Assembly: GCA_035629075.1 (NCBI GenBank)
Contig: DASPIK010000013.1
Coordinates: forward strand, 1 to 64,000
Reading direction: 5' to 3'
Length of the DNA: 64,000 nt
DNA from: JAEZPW01 sp035629075
GTDB taxonomy: Bacteria; Acidobacteriota; Terriglobia; Terriglobales; Acidobacteriaceae
The notes under the pieces are model-generated. The model saw only the letters and a list, made by a program, of their open reading frames with translations. It was not told where the DNA came from and did no database searches. Below are positions 52,097-61,618 of this stretch, in pieces. Positions within the stretch are counted from its first letter, which is position 1; every line of letters begins with the position of its first letter. The position numbers and the translations under genes are program-made.

Positions 52097-53575
52097 ATGA
52101 AAACTGGCGTCCGCGCCACGGTTCTCGCTATTTTCCTTTCGTTCGCTTGCCTATGTGCGGCGCAGACTGTCTCCTTCAATCTTGTCCACGTGAATGACGT
52201 ACATGACATTACTCCTGCGGCAGGCGGCAAGGGAGGCGGAATCGCCAGGTTGGCGACATTGAAGAAGCAACTTTTGCGCGAGAACCCCAACACTTTCCTG
52301 ATTCTCGCCGGTGACTACTTTAGCCCATCGGCAATCGCAAGTGCCAAGGTTGATGGCAAGCGATTGGCGGGCAAGCACATGGTCGACCTGCTAAATGCGG
52401 TTGGGCTCGACTTCCTGACCTTCGGGAACCACGAGTTCGATCTCTCGGAGAGCGAATTCAAGGAGCGCATGTCGGAGGTTCGCGCCAAGTGGGCTTCCGC
52501 CAACGTGCGCAACGCCGCTGGTGAGCGATGGCCCGGTGTTCCAGACCACCTCATTTTCACTGTTAAGGATCGCAAAGGGAACTCGATCAAAGTCGGCATT
52601 TTCGGCGTCACCATCAACAGCAATAAAGCTCCTTACGTCAGCTACCGCGACGCGATGCAGACCGCCCGTGAGCAGGTCAAGCTGCTTCGTCCACAGGTGG
52701 ATGTGCTGATCGCGCTCACGCATCAAGGCTACGAACAGGACCAACAACTGGTCGCGACGCTGCCGATCGATCTCTTGCTGGGCGGTCATGATCACGAGAA
52801 TATGCAGTTCTGGCGCGGACCGAACGCCGTGCCCATGTTCAAGGCCGACGCCAACCTCCGCTCTACTTATGTCCACAAGCTTCACTTCGACATAAAGACG
52901 AAGAAGCTCACAATCGACTCGAAGTTGGTTCCCATCACTCCGGCTATCCCGGAGGATGCGATCATGGCGAAACTTGCAGATCAATGGATGGAACGCGGCT
53001 TTGCGGCGTTTCGTCAGGCGGGGTTCGAGCCTAAGCAGCACGTCGCCGATATTCCCGTCTTGCTCGACGGCCGGGAAGCAGGCGTGCGAAACGGAAGCAC
53101 GAACCTGACCGAACTCATCGGACGCGCCTTCCTCAACGAAGTGCCGGGTGCGGATGCCTCCATCTACAACTCGGGCTCCATCCGGTTTGATGACGTACTT
53201 CCCGCCGGGCCAGTAACTCAATACGATGTCATCAGGGTGATGCCGTTCGGCGGCAACGTGGTGGACGTACAGATTAAGGGCGACCTGCTGGAAAAGGTCC
53301 TGAACGCCGGACGAGCGCAGAAGGGTAAGGGAGGCTGGCTCCAGACAACCAACGTAACGTTTGACGCCGAAACGAGCACCTATCGGATCGGCGGAGCGCC
53401 GCTCGATCCGACGCGCACCTATCGCGTTGCTGTCTGTGACTTCCTCATGCGCGGCGGGGAGTTAGGGATCGAATTCCTGACCCGCCAGGCGCCGGGAGTC
53501 ATCTCCGCAACTGACAAGCGAGACATTCGGTTCGCCGTGATCGAACAACTAAAGCGCTTCGAGAAGGCGCTCTAG
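52097..53575 (+). CDS. Exported 5'-nucleotidase/metallophosphatase (UshA-like)
   Basis: This 492-residue periplasmic enzyme hydrolyses nucleotides. Signal peptide residues 1-22 end near AAQ. The metallophosphatase domain has HVNDVHD, GDYFSPS (Asp ligand), FGNHEFD and GGHDHENM. The C-terminal 5'-nucleotidase domain (about 320-480) has the aromatic clamp region and SIYNSGSIRFD. The ATG at 52097 follows GAGGG nine bases upstream. It could be UshA-type or a 2',3'-cyclic phosphodiesterase. Monocistronic. Confidence 0.9.
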   Translation: MKTGVRATVLAIFLSFACLCAAQTVSFNLVHVNDVHDITPAAGGKGGGIARLATLKKQLLRENPNTFLILAGDYFSPSAIASAKVDGKRLAGKHMVDLLNAVGLDFLTFGNHEFDLSESEFKERMSEVRAKWASANVRNAAGERWPGVPDHLIFTVKDRKGNSIKVGIFGVTINSNKAPYVSYRDAMQTAREQVKLLRPQVDVLIALTHQGYEQDQQLVATLPIDLLLGGHDHENMQFWRGPNAVPMFKADANLRSTYVHKLHFDIKTKKLTIDSKLVPITPAIPEDAIMAKLADQWMERGFAAFRQAGFEPKQHVADIPVLLDGREAGVRNGSTNLTELIGRAFLNEVPGADASIYNSGSIRFDDVLPAGPVTQYDVIRVMPFGGNVVDVQIKGDLLEKVLNAGRAQKGKGGWLQTTNVTFDAETSTYRIGGAPLDPTRTYRVAVCDFLMRGGELGIEFLTRQAPGVISATDKRDIRFAVIEQLKRFEKAL

Positions 53576-53596
53576 GCTGGGTTGCCCGCAGGGCGC

Positions 53597-53641
53597 GAAC
53601 TACCCATTCAAGCCCGATGCTGGGTTTGAGTGGGGTAGTTC
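53597..53641. terminator. Long imperfect hairpin between convergent genes
   Basis: GAACTACCCATTCAAGCCC (53597-53615) can fold on GGGTTTGAGTGGGGTAGTTC (53622-53641) with only one bulge and G-T pairs. It fills part of the 190-bp gap between the nucleotidase and the DUF3999 gene and may stop transcription from both sides. There is no T-run, so it could also be a REP-like repeat. Confidence 0.65.
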
Positions 53642-53765
53642 GAAGCTGCCCGGTGGACGCGATGGTCGATACGCGCGAGCGTGTGAGCGTGTCTGCCCTT
53701 GCACACCCTGGGTCGTTTGCGTTCAAACCGGCGAAGGAGCTGATATTCTTGCTGTTGTCGAGCGT

Positions 53766-55019
53766 CTAGGCTCTCTTTGTTTCCGTCCGCAGTCCCCGGA
53801 GCGCAACCGCACCCAGTCCTGCAACTGCGACCAGAAGTGCCACCCACAACACCCAGCCGTGTCTCTCTGTCCACGGACGATCGTCAGGGCGCCCGGTGAA
53901 CGCGGAATTAGGCCGACCAAGCCCCATCCTGGCCGAAGGAGCTTCCGGTTCGCGCTGGAACAGGCTCGCGTACTCGTACTTAGGGGCATTCAGCTTCTCA
54001 TCGCCGTAGTAGAGCTGCAGGCTCAGCTTCCCTTGCGGATCGAAGTAGAACCGCCGTTCGTGCGTTAGCGGTTGAACGGCCTGAAGCCGCAGCGGCGGAT
54101 CGTCCCCGTTGTCGATCACGACTTTAAACCGCTTGTAAGGCGCATTCACGTCCACATTCAGGTCTTCCGAATCGAACGTCTTTGTACCGCGAACATAGTG
54201 AATACGGCCAATGTCCGCTTCAGCGATTGTGACCTCACGCTGTTCTCGCTCCTCAGGTATGCCCTGGATGGTCACATGCCGCCGGAAATTCGTCTGTGCG
54301 GGATCTACCACGAACCGAATGCGCTCGACCGGAGCCTTGGTCTGCTGCGTCCAAGTGATGACAGTCCTTCGGCTTTCCTGCGTCGTGGATGCATTTACCA
54401 CAGGCAGTTCCGTCCAGCGAGCCTTTCGCTCGGCTGCCAGGGCAATCGACGCACCCTTGATGTGGTCCGGCCGCAACTCGGGTATAGTCACACGCAGGAA
54501 CGAAAACTGCGACGCGGGCAGGTTGATGGCGAAGTTGCGCCCAAGTTTCTCGCGTGAGAAGTCGTAAAGAGGATGATCGCCGAATTCGGTCCATGGCCCC
54601 CTGCGCAGGTCGTTCGTCCCCGCAACCCTCGCTCGCGTAACGAAGTCCCGTGCGGTGTCGCTCAAATTCAAACTCACGCGGTCGTACTGAGCGTCAACTC
54701 CAGTCTCGACCACGAACTCCACGGCTCCGCCAGCCATACCGAGGTTCAGGAGTTTCGCCTTCTTCTCCGCCGCGCAGCACGACGCGCGCTCCTCCGTCAG
54801 CGCATAAGGGACTTCCTTACCATCTGCATACAGACGCACATCGGCAAGATCGGCGCGACCGTGCGTCCAGAGTTCGCCATCAGCGACCACGTAATTCTGG
54901 CGCTCGGGGCGCTCTACCGCCACATCCCGAACGTGACTGAAAAACTGGATGGCAGGCCCGAAAGCAGGAGTCCCCGCCAGCGCCAGCACAAGCGCGACAA
55001 CGATGCAGGCGATCTTCAT
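53766..55019 (-). CDS. DUF3999-family exported protein
   Basis: This is a 417-residue protein with an N-terminal signal peptide (MKIACIVVALVLALAGTPAF), an extracytoplasmic beta-rich body and one C-terminal membrane helix (GWVLWVALLVAVAGLGAVAL near 390-410). It matches DUF3999, a family of unknown function. The start overlaps the DUF2339 stop (ATGA), and the two families are commonly neighbours. They probably form an envelope complex, but no function is established. Confidence 0.85.
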   Translation of the reverse strand: MKIACIVVALVLALAGTPAFGPAIQFFSHVRDVAVERPERQNYVVADGELWTHGRADLADVRLYADGKEVPYALTEERASCCAAEKKAKLLNLGMAGGAVEFVVETGVDAQYDRVSLNLSDTARDFVTRARVAGTNDLRRGPWTEFGDHPLYDFSREKLGRNFAINLPASQFSFLRVTIPELRPDHIKGASIALAAERKARWTELPVVNASTTQESRRTVITWTQQTKAPVERIRFVVDPAQTNFRRHVTIQGIPEEREQREVTIAEADIGRIHYVRGTKTFDSEDLNVDVNAPYKRFKVVIDNGDDPPLRLQAVQPLTHERRFYFDPQGKLSLQLYYGDEKLNAPKYEYASLFQREPEAPSARMGLGRPNSAFTGRPDDRPWTERHGWVLWVALLVAVAGLGAVALRGLRTETKRA

Positions 55020-56920
55020 GCGGGCGCTGACCTTTCTTTGGCTTCGTCAGGCTCAGCATTGGGCGCAGATCCGGACAGCTTCAGCCAGTCACGCTGATAT
55101 ATGAACGAAACCACCAGCAACAAAACTCCGAGTGCGATGAAGCTGATGATTCGGTATCCGCGTTCAAGCTGCGACGTATCGAACACAAACACTTTCACGA
55201 TCGTGGCAGCAATCAGAATCAAAGCCTGCCAGCGCAGGAAAGCGCTTCGCTTCCAGAATCCAACCCACATCAGGGCTGCGCCGTACGCCATCCATATCGC
55301 GGAATACGTGAAGTCCCGCGCAATGCTGAGGTTGCGGAACTCACGCCAGTCTTGAGCGCCTACGATGGTGGCCGCTCTCAATTCCGCCATCTCGCGCATG
55401 AAGTAGTCGTGTGCCTCAAGATTGAGGGCGACGAGCGCGAGCACATTAATCAACACCAGGCCAATAGCGGCAGCACCCCGCTCCCGATCTTCTGGAGCCT
55501 TTCGCGCAAGGTTCACCGCAAACGCGAGCACCGCAATAGCTATCAGGTAGATGAAGAATCGTGGGTTGAACACCAGGTGCGCAGGATGGAAATTGTCAAA
55601 CAACAATAGGCGCCCGACGCCGAGTGCTAGCGCCGTAAGTGAGAGCACCTTAAGAAAGTTGCTGGACGTGCGGTACGCGACGCAAAGCAGGACTCCGGCT
55701 TCGATGAGCCACCCGATCGTGATCCAGTACGTTTCGAGTTTCAGAGGGATTGCGGTGGTAAGGAAGCCAACAGCCAACGCAACGTGCAAGAGCGCCAACA
55801 ACCGCGCGCTTGCCTCATCCGAGGCGAATCGCCGGCGGATCTCACGGCTGAGCGCCAGGTACAGAGCAGCCAGCCCAACCGCGATCCATGCTGTGGCAGT
55901 CTTGCTTACCTCGTCGAGGATGACGTAAACCTCAAGGAAATAGACACCCGCATTTAAGAGCGGCAGGAATACAAGCGTATGGGACACCTCGCCAGCAGCA
56001 GGCCTTTTCGCGACTAGTGGGGCTATGGCGAACAATGCGAAGAAGACCGTTGCGAAGATGATCGTCGGCGACAGTTGCGCACGTGTGTAGTATTCGGCGG
56101 ACCAAGCGACGTATAGCAGTAGGGTCCCAAGGAACGCGCCAATGAGAAGGCGGCGCCATGGGCGATACGCCACCAAGGTTAGCGCCGCGACATCGAGCAG
56201 AGTCACATAGGAGAACAAAGCTATTTCGCGGTTCTGCCCCGTCGAAAGCAGTAGCGGCGTCGCGAACCCACCGATGAGTGCGAACGCAGCGAGCACCTGA
56301 GCGCCTTGCGTTATGGCCAGAGTTGCCGTCGCAGCCGTGACCAGCACCATACCGCCGGAAGCGACCCATGACGGGAAAAGGTGATAGATCTGAAACGCGG
56401 CCCAGAGCGATAGATACAGCGTGCCAATGCCGACCGCCTTCAGCGACCAGGAGAAAACTAGGTGTCCTCGACTGCGGAACCGTTCGCTCCACAGCACCAC
56501 GCCGATGCCGGCCAGCAGACCGATTGAAATGCGCCCTGCCGGCCCGATCCAGTTATTCTCGAAGGCGTACTTTAGAAAATACGAAACGCCGATTAGTACC
56601 GCGACGATACCGATTCGATTCAGCCACTGCGAGCCGATCCGCGACTCCAGGTCTGGGGTGTCGGAGCGCCCCAAGCTGCTTTGCGACGGGCCACGCGTGC
56701 CCGCACCGAAACCAGCCAACGGTACCCGTTCTGGAGGAGGTGGTGGTGGTGGCGGTGGCGCTACCGTTTCAACCGCACGAGGCGGTGGTTGTACTGACGG
56801 TGTCTCTGGCTGTGCCGTTGCAGCGGGTGCGCCCAGCCTCTGCTCGAGGCGGTATACGCGCTCGGTTACTTGCGCGAGCAAAGCACGCAGCTCACTCAGC
56901 TCCCGTTCGGTGGAGTTCAT
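55016..56920 (-). CDS. DUF2339-family polytopic membrane protein
   Basis: This 634-residue protein has a coiled-coil N-terminus (ELSELRALLAQVTERVYRLE) and a Pro-rich linker (poly-Pro near 70-80). About 20 membrane helices follow, typical of DUF2339. The role is unknown. Family members have been suggested to act in the envelope. It is translated first, and DUF3999 follows with a four-base overlap. The ATG at 56920 fits the family start. Confidence 0.85.
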   Translation of the reverse strand: MNSTERELSELRALLAQVTERVYRLEQRLGAPAATAQPETPSVQPPPRAVETVAPPPPPPPPPERVPLAGFGAGTRGPSQSSLGRSDTPDLESRIGSQWLNRIGIVAVLIGVSYFLKYAFENNWIGPAGRISIGLLAGIGVVLWSERFRSRGHLVFSWSLKAVGIGTLYLSLWAAFQIYHLFPSWVASGGMVLVTAATATLAITQGAQVLAAFALIGGFATPLLLSTGQNREIALFSYVTLLDVAALTLVAYRPWRRLLIGAFLGTLLLYVAWSAEYYTRAQLSPTIIFATVFFALFAIAPLVAKRPAAGEVSHTLVFLPLLNAGVYFLEVYVILDEVSKTATAWIAVGLAALYLALSREIRRRFASDEASARLLALLHVALAVGFLTTAIPLKLETYWITIGWLIEAGVLLCVAYRTSSNFLKVLSLTALALGVGRLLLFDNFHPAHLVFNPRFFIYLIAIAVLAFAVNLARKAPEDRERGAAAIGLVLINVLALVALNLEAHDYFMREMAELRAATIVGAQDWREFRNLSIARDFTYSAIWMAYGAALMWVGFWKRSAFLRWQALILIAATIVKVFVFDTSQLERGYRIISFIALGVLLLVVSFIYQRDWLKLSGSAPNAEPDEAKERSAPA

Positions 56921-57013
56921 AGGACGGAAAAGTAAAACGAATCGGCAAGGACTGCAAGGAAAGCTTTTTGGACAGCCCCTTCTGGTTCAGTTGATGCAAG
57001 GGGGAAAAGCAAA

Positions 57014-57036
57014 AGGGGCTCGCAATCGCAGCCCCT
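57014..57036 (-). terminator. Rho-independent terminator of the ugd-UXS operon
   Basis: AGGGGCT (57014-57020) pairs with AGCCCCT (57030-57036). On the minus strand the stem is followed by TTTTGCTTTT. It lies 19 bp after the UXS stop. Confidence 0.85.
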
Positions 57037-57054
57037 CTCTACGCCGAAACCTTG

Positions 57055-58014
57055 TTACTTCGCGGCAAGTGCTTCCCTGCTGACCGCCTCCTTGAAGTAC
57101 TCGAGCGATAGGTTCAAGCCTTCTTCCAGACTGACCTTCGGTTCCCATCCGAGCAGTTGTTTGGCTTTCGTGATGTCGGGTCGGCGCTGCTTTGGGTCAT
57201 CCTCGGGAAGTGGCTCGAACTTGATTTTGCTTCTGCTTCCCGTAACGTTCAGCACCAACTTCGCACATTCCAAAATAGTGAACTCGCCGGGGTTGCCGAT
57301 GTTAACAGGAAAGTGTTCATCCGAACGCGACAGCCTAAGGATGCCTTCGACCTCATCGGTTATATAGCAGAAGCTGCGAGTCTGAGAGCCGTCTCCATAC
57401 ACAGTCAGATCCTCGCCTCGGAGCGCCTGCTTCATAAAGTTCGACACTACCCGGCCATCATTCAACTGCAAGCGGGGGCCATAAGTATTGAAAATCCTGA
57501 CGATGTGAGTGTCCACCTTGTAATATCGATGATAGGCCATCGTTGCAGCCTCGGAGAACCGCTTGGCTTCGTCGTATACCGAACGGGGACCGATCGGATT
57601 CACATTTCCCCAGTAGGTTTCCTTCTGCGGATGTTGAAACGGATCTCCGTAACACTCTGAGGTGGACGCTAGGAAAAACTTGGCGTTGTACTTTCGTGCA
57701 ACCTCAAGAGCGTTGAAGGTTCCCACGGACCCAACCTGAAGGGTCGCTACGCCGTGGACCATGTAGTCCACCGGGCTTGCCGGGCACGCGAAATGGAAAA
57801 CATACTCCACCGAGCCGAAGTCAAAGGCCTGGCAGATGTCCGCATGCTTAAACTCGAATCGCGGTTCCTTCTCCAGATGTTCAAGGTTGCGAAGACGGCC
57901 AGTGATGAGGTTATCCACACCCACGACGGAATGGCCATCCGAGAGCAAAGCATCACAGAGGTGTGAACCAATAAAACCGGCAGCTCCGGTCACAAGTACG
58001 CGCATAAGTTTCAT
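57055..58014 (-). CDS. UDP-glucuronate decarboxylase (UDP-xylose synthase type)
   Basis: This 319-residue extended short-chain dehydrogenase should convert UDP-glucuronate to UDP-xylose. It has the Rossmann motif GAAGFIGSH (10-18), Y147-x-x-x-K151 in SVYDEAKR, a catalytic Ser/Thr in STSE, and the UXS-type segment FNTYGPRLQLNDGRVVSNF. It is shorter than plant UXS because it lacks the membrane anchor. The start overlaps the ugd stop (ATGA); Met4 could also start. Its substrate is made by ugd upstream, which strongly supports the assignment. Confidence 0.9.
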   Translation of the reverse strand: MKLMRVLVTGAAGFIGSHLCDALLSDGHSVVGVDNLITGRLRNLEHLEKEPRFEFKHADICQAFDFGSVEYVFHFACPASPVDYMVHGVATLQVGSVGTFNALEVARKYNAKFFLASTSECYGDPFQHPQKETYWGNVNPIGPRSVYDEAKRFSEAATMAYHRYYKVDTHIVRIFNTYGPRLQLNDGRVVSNFMKQALRGEDLTVYGDGSQTRSFCYITDEVEGILRLSRSDEHFPVNIGNPGEFTILECAKLVLNVTGSRSKIKFEPLPEDDPKQRRPDITKAKQLLGWEPKVSLEEGLNLSLEYFKEAVSREALAAK

Positions 58015-59429
58015 ATCTCCCCGAGATGGCCGGCTGTACGAAATTTCTGTTCCTCTTCCTGCGGCACCACGTCAGGACGGCCAATACTCAAGTAGATGAA
58101 GCCGTGCTTCTGCATGTCGCTTCTAGAGAAGAGATTTCGTCCATCGATCACTATGGGATATCGCAGTTCTTTGCGAATTCTGGATAAGTCGATCGATTTA
58201 AACTCCTGCCACTCAGTAAGTACGAGCAGTGCGTCGGCACCACTTGCTGCCTCGTACGGCGAGTCCACAAACGTTACCGAAGCCGAAGGCAACACCTCCG
58301 CAGCACGCTCCATAGCCGCAGGGTCATACGTCTTTACCCGGCAACCTTCTGCCAGCAGCGATTCGATGATCGCGATAGCTGGCGACTCCCGGATATCATC
58401 CGTGCCGTCCTTGAAAGCCAACCCCAGCACACCTACCTGCTTGCCCTTCAGTGTCCAAAGGGCGGTGCGCACCTTGCGCAGGAAGCGCTGACGCTGGTCC
58501 TCGTTGATATGCATGACCTCGTCGAGCAGACGGAATTCGTACCCGTTCTCCCGGGCCACGGCACGGAATGCCGACAGGTCCTTCGGAAAGCACGATCCGC
58601 CATACCCGATTCCCGGGTACAGGAACCTGTGCCCGATACGGGCATCAGTACCGATTCCAGTCCGCACCTGTTCCACATCGGCGCCAACAGACTCGCAAAT
58701 ATTGGCCACTGCATTGATGAACGAGATCTTCATGGCCAGAAAAGCATTGGACGCATGCTTGATCAACTCGGCACTGCGTGTGCTGGTCACAATGATCGGA
58801 GCAGGAGGTTCGTAACGGGCCGGTCCGACAATTCTGTTGGGATTCTGGTAATACGAACCATCAGTCAGCGGTTTATATATGTCTTCCAGAACCTTGGCAG
58901 TGCGAGCGTTATCGCATCCGATGACAATACGGTCGGGATACAGGAAGTCGACAACGGCAGTTCCCTCGCGAAGGAACTCCGGGTTCGAAGCAACGTCGAA
59001 GCAGCCGTGGGGAGCGCCATTCAGGAGCATGACCTTCCGCACCCACTGGCTCGTATAAACAGGGACGGTGCTCTTGCCCACGATGACCTTGTAATCGCAA
59101 ACCGCGCCAGCGATGTCGCGCGCTACGCACTCAACGTAGGAGAGATCCGCCTCTCCGCTGTGCATCGGTGGAGTGCCAACGGCGACAAACACGGCCTGGC
59201 TGAGGCGCACTGCCTCAGACGTGTTGTCCGAGAACGACAAGCGCTTACCACGGTGGCGGTCCAACAACTCCGGCAGGTGCTGCTCATGGATAGGCACCTC
59301 ACCTCGCTGCAAAGCCGACAGCTTGACGGGGTCATTGTCAACGAGAATGACTTCGTGACCAAGTTCGGCGAAACACGCGCCAGCTACTAAGCCTACATAA
59401 CCGGAACCAACCACGGTGATGTGCATCAT
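58011..59429 (-). CDS. ugd: UDP-glucose 6-dehydrogenase
   Basis: This enzyme oxidises UDP-glucose twice to UDP-glucuronate. The 472-residue protein has GSGYVGLVAGACFAELGHEV at the start, the catalytic Cys in GGSCFPKDL near 260, and the Lys/Asn region ELIKHASNAFLAMKISF. The first two codons are both ATG. The second (59426) is five bases from GGAG and is the likelier start. It forms an operon with the UXS gene (four-base overlap). The product UDP-xylose would serve capsule, O-chain or exopolysaccharide. Confidence 0.94.
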   Translation of the reverse strand: MMHITVVGSGYVGLVAGACFAELGHEVILVDNDPVKLSALQRGEVPIHEQHLPELLDRHRGKRLSFSDNTSEAVRLSQAVFVAVGTPPMHSGEADLSYVECVARDIAGAVCDYKVIVGKSTVPVYTSQWVRKVMLLNGAPHGCFDVASNPEFLREGTAVVDFLYPDRIVIGCDNARTAKVLEDIYKPLTDGSYYQNPNRIVGPARYEPPAPIIVTSTRSAELIKHASNAFLAMKISFINAVANICESVGADVEQVRTGIGTDARIGHRFLYPGIGYGGSCFPKDLSAFRAVARENGYEFRLLDEVMHINEDQRQRFLRKVRTALWTLKGKQVGVLGLAFKDGTDDIRESPAIAIIESLLAEGCRVKTYDPAAMERAAEVLPSASVTFVDSPYEAASGADALLVLTEWQEFKSIDLSRIRKELRYPIVIDGRNLFSRSDMQKHGFIYLSIGRPDVVPQEEEQKFRTAGHLGEI

Positions 59430-59715
59430 TTCTCCGTTCGGCGGACGCCGTACGCAAACCTTCGAATGTTTCCACAGCCCCTAAGGGAAGAGGCCAAAAT
59501 CTTCTCTACTTTAGCAGCGCGTTCGGCACAGGTAAACGCAAAGCGGCGGCACATCTGGACTCCGAAGGCTTAGTACCTCTCTCGAAACTCCGACCCAAGA
59601 ACCCGATCCTCTGGAAAGACCTATCGTGCGCGAGGCCCTGTGATGTCACGCGGGGAGTCTGGAAGAAACTAATTATGAGCCGCCTTGTTGCCGATAACCT
59701 TTCTGGTAACCAGAC

Positions 59716-60024
59716 ATGGAAATGTACTCCATCTATCTTGTGTCGGCATTCATTGCGGGGGCGCTCTGCGGTGCTGCGCTCACGACGATGCAGCGACACG
59801 CCAAACTTGAAAGACTTAAGGCGGAGTTCCGGGAAGAACTCAATGCCATGTGCAACGACAATTTCACAGCTCCAGCAGGTACAAAGAACGCCGTGCAAGA
59901 CCACATCCCTCGTCCTCGAAGCGTCGCAGACGAACTCCCGGACTTTGCTTCCGGTTCGCATGACCTCTGGATGCCAATACCATCGCCGACTGCAGGCGCC
60001 GAACCCAACCGCATTCGGCCGTGA
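59716..60024 (+). CDS. Small single-helix membrane protein, hypothetical
   Basis: This is a 102-residue protein with one N-terminal helix (about 4-25, IYLVSAFIAGALCGAALTTM), then a charged coiled-coil-like segment (QRHAKLERLKAEFREELNAM) and a Pro-rich tail. Topology resembles an anchored adaptor. The start may be the ATG at 59716 or at 59722, and no strong ribosome-binding site is seen. I do not recognise a family. It precedes the TolC-like gene by 121 bp. Confidence 0.45.
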   Translation: MEMYSIYLVSAFIAGALCGAALTTMQRHAKLERLKAEFREELNAMCNDNFTAPAGTKNAVQDHIPRPRSVADELPDFASGSHDLWMPIPSPTAGAEPNRIRP

Positions 60025-60145
60025 GAGCAACCTGTCGCCGTCATAGAGTCTTGGGACTGAACAACCGCATCCACCACGCAAAGCCTCAACTCACGGCCAA
60101 GTTGCTATACTCGGCAGTTCGAATCTTCGCCAAGGTGACCTGATA

Positions 60146-61450
60146 ATGCGGTCGCGTGTGATTTTGAGATTTGTGACAACGGTCTTGGCCTGTGTGACGC
60201 TCTTTGCCGCACGGGGGAATGCTGAAACGCTAACGTTTCAGAGGGCCATCGAACTGGCGATGGCACGCAGTGTGAACGTTGGCATCGCCCTGGCCGACCA
60301 GATGAAAGCCCGCAGTGCCTATCGCGAAGCCCGAAATGCCTACTTCCCTGTTGTGGTTGCAGGTTCCGGACTGGGTGCAAGCCGCGGTTTCCCCCTGAGT
60401 TTGGAGGGGTCAGCGCCGTCGGTTTTCAACTTCAATTCCCAATCCACACTATTGAACTTTTCACAACGCGAATTTGTTCGCGCGGCCCGCAGCGAATGGA
60501 ACGCTACAACGCACAACACTGAAGATCAGCGAAGCCAGGCCCTGTTGGATACGGCAATCACCTACGCTCAGTTGAACGCAGCCCTGGTGCGGATCAAGGC
60601 TCTGCAGGAACAGGCGGATCAGGCCCGGAGAGTGCAGTTCATTTCCCAGCAGCGCGTAAGTGAAGGAGTCGACAGCAAGTTGGAGTTGACTCGAGCTAGC
60701 CTGAATTTGGCACGCACACGCATGCGTGTTGCCGAAGGCGAGGCAGCCGTAGACGTCTTGCGCCAGCACCTGTCACAGTTGACGGGACTGTCATTGGTGA
60801 ACGTCGATCTTGATCCTGAGTCGATGCCCGCCATCCCCGAACTGAATCCCGACGAAGATGCAATTGCGAAAGCGCTGGCCAGCAGTGCAGCGGTGAAAGT
60901 TGCCGACGAACACGCTAAAGCCAAGGCCCAACAGGCAAAAGGCGAACATCGCGGGCTACTCCCCAGCATCGACTTCGCTGCCCAATACGCGCTGCTCAGC
61001 AGGTTCAATAACTACGAAGAGTTCTACAACCGCTTTGAACGTCACAATGCAACTGTCGGCGTTGTCATTCGCTTTCCTTTCCTGAATAGCGTACAGGGGG
61101 CACACGCAGAGGCGGCAGATGCCGAGGCGCTCCGAGCCCAGGCAGAGGCGCAAGCCGCTCGTAACCAGGTTTCCAGCGATACGTTGAAACTACAACGTTC
61201 CATTCAGCAACTCGCAGCCGCACGCGATGTCGCGCGACTCGAATGGGAACTGGCCCAGGGGAACCTCGAGACTCTTTCAGCAAAAATGGAAACCGGTTCG
61301 GTGACCCTGCGCGAAGAGGAGAATGCCCGGATTGACGTCAGCGATAAGTATGCCACGTACCTTGACACGGCATTCGAATACGACAAGGCACGGCTACAGC
61401 TAATGAGTGCGACGGGAGAGCTCAGAGATTGGGCTCTGAGTCGAAAGTAA
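60146..61450 (+). CDS. TolC-like outer-membrane efflux protein
   Basis: This 434-residue exported protein of the TolC/OEP family forms a trimeric channel for efflux or type I secretion. The signal peptide ends near residue 27 (ARGNAE). Two OEP repeats follow, each with long helices (LARTRMRVAEGEAAVDVLRQHL; AEADALRAQAEAQAARNQV-type). AAGG-like AAGGTGA lies eight bases before the ATG. It is slightly shorter than E. coli TolC. No inner-membrane pump or adaptor is next to it, so it is an orphan or serves a distant pump. Confidence 0.88.
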   Translation: MRSRVILRFVTTVLACVTLFAARGNAETLTFQRAIELAMARSVNVGIALADQMKARSAYREARNAYFPVVVAGSGLGASRGFPLSLEGSAPSVFNFNSQSTLLNFSQREFVRAARSEWNATTHNTEDQRSQALLDTAITYAQLNAALVRIKALQEQADQARRVQFISQQRVSEGVDSKLELTRASLNLARTRMRVAEGEAAVDVLRQHLSQLTGLSLVNVDLDPESMPAIPELNPDEDAIAKALASSAAVKVADEHAKAKAQQAKGEHRGLLPSIDFAAQYALLSRFNNYEEFYNRFERHNATVGVVIRFPFLNSVQGAHAEAADAEALRAQAEAQAARNQVSSDTLKLQRSIQQLAAARDVARLEWELAQGNLETLSAKMETGSVTLREEENARIDVSDKYATYLDTAFEYDKARLQLMSATGELRDWALSRK

Positions 61451-61618
61451 GTTCTCGTCAGCAGCAGCTCAGGAAAAATTCGCCACCCAGACGTCTCAGC
61501 GGGCGGCGTGTGCCTGATCTTGAACGGCGCAAAAACGGCATTAGAGTGCGACCGCAGTTACTGTGTGCCTCTGGGTAACTTCTCCGGGTCTGAGCGGGGT
61601 GCTAGTATTTTAGCGGCG

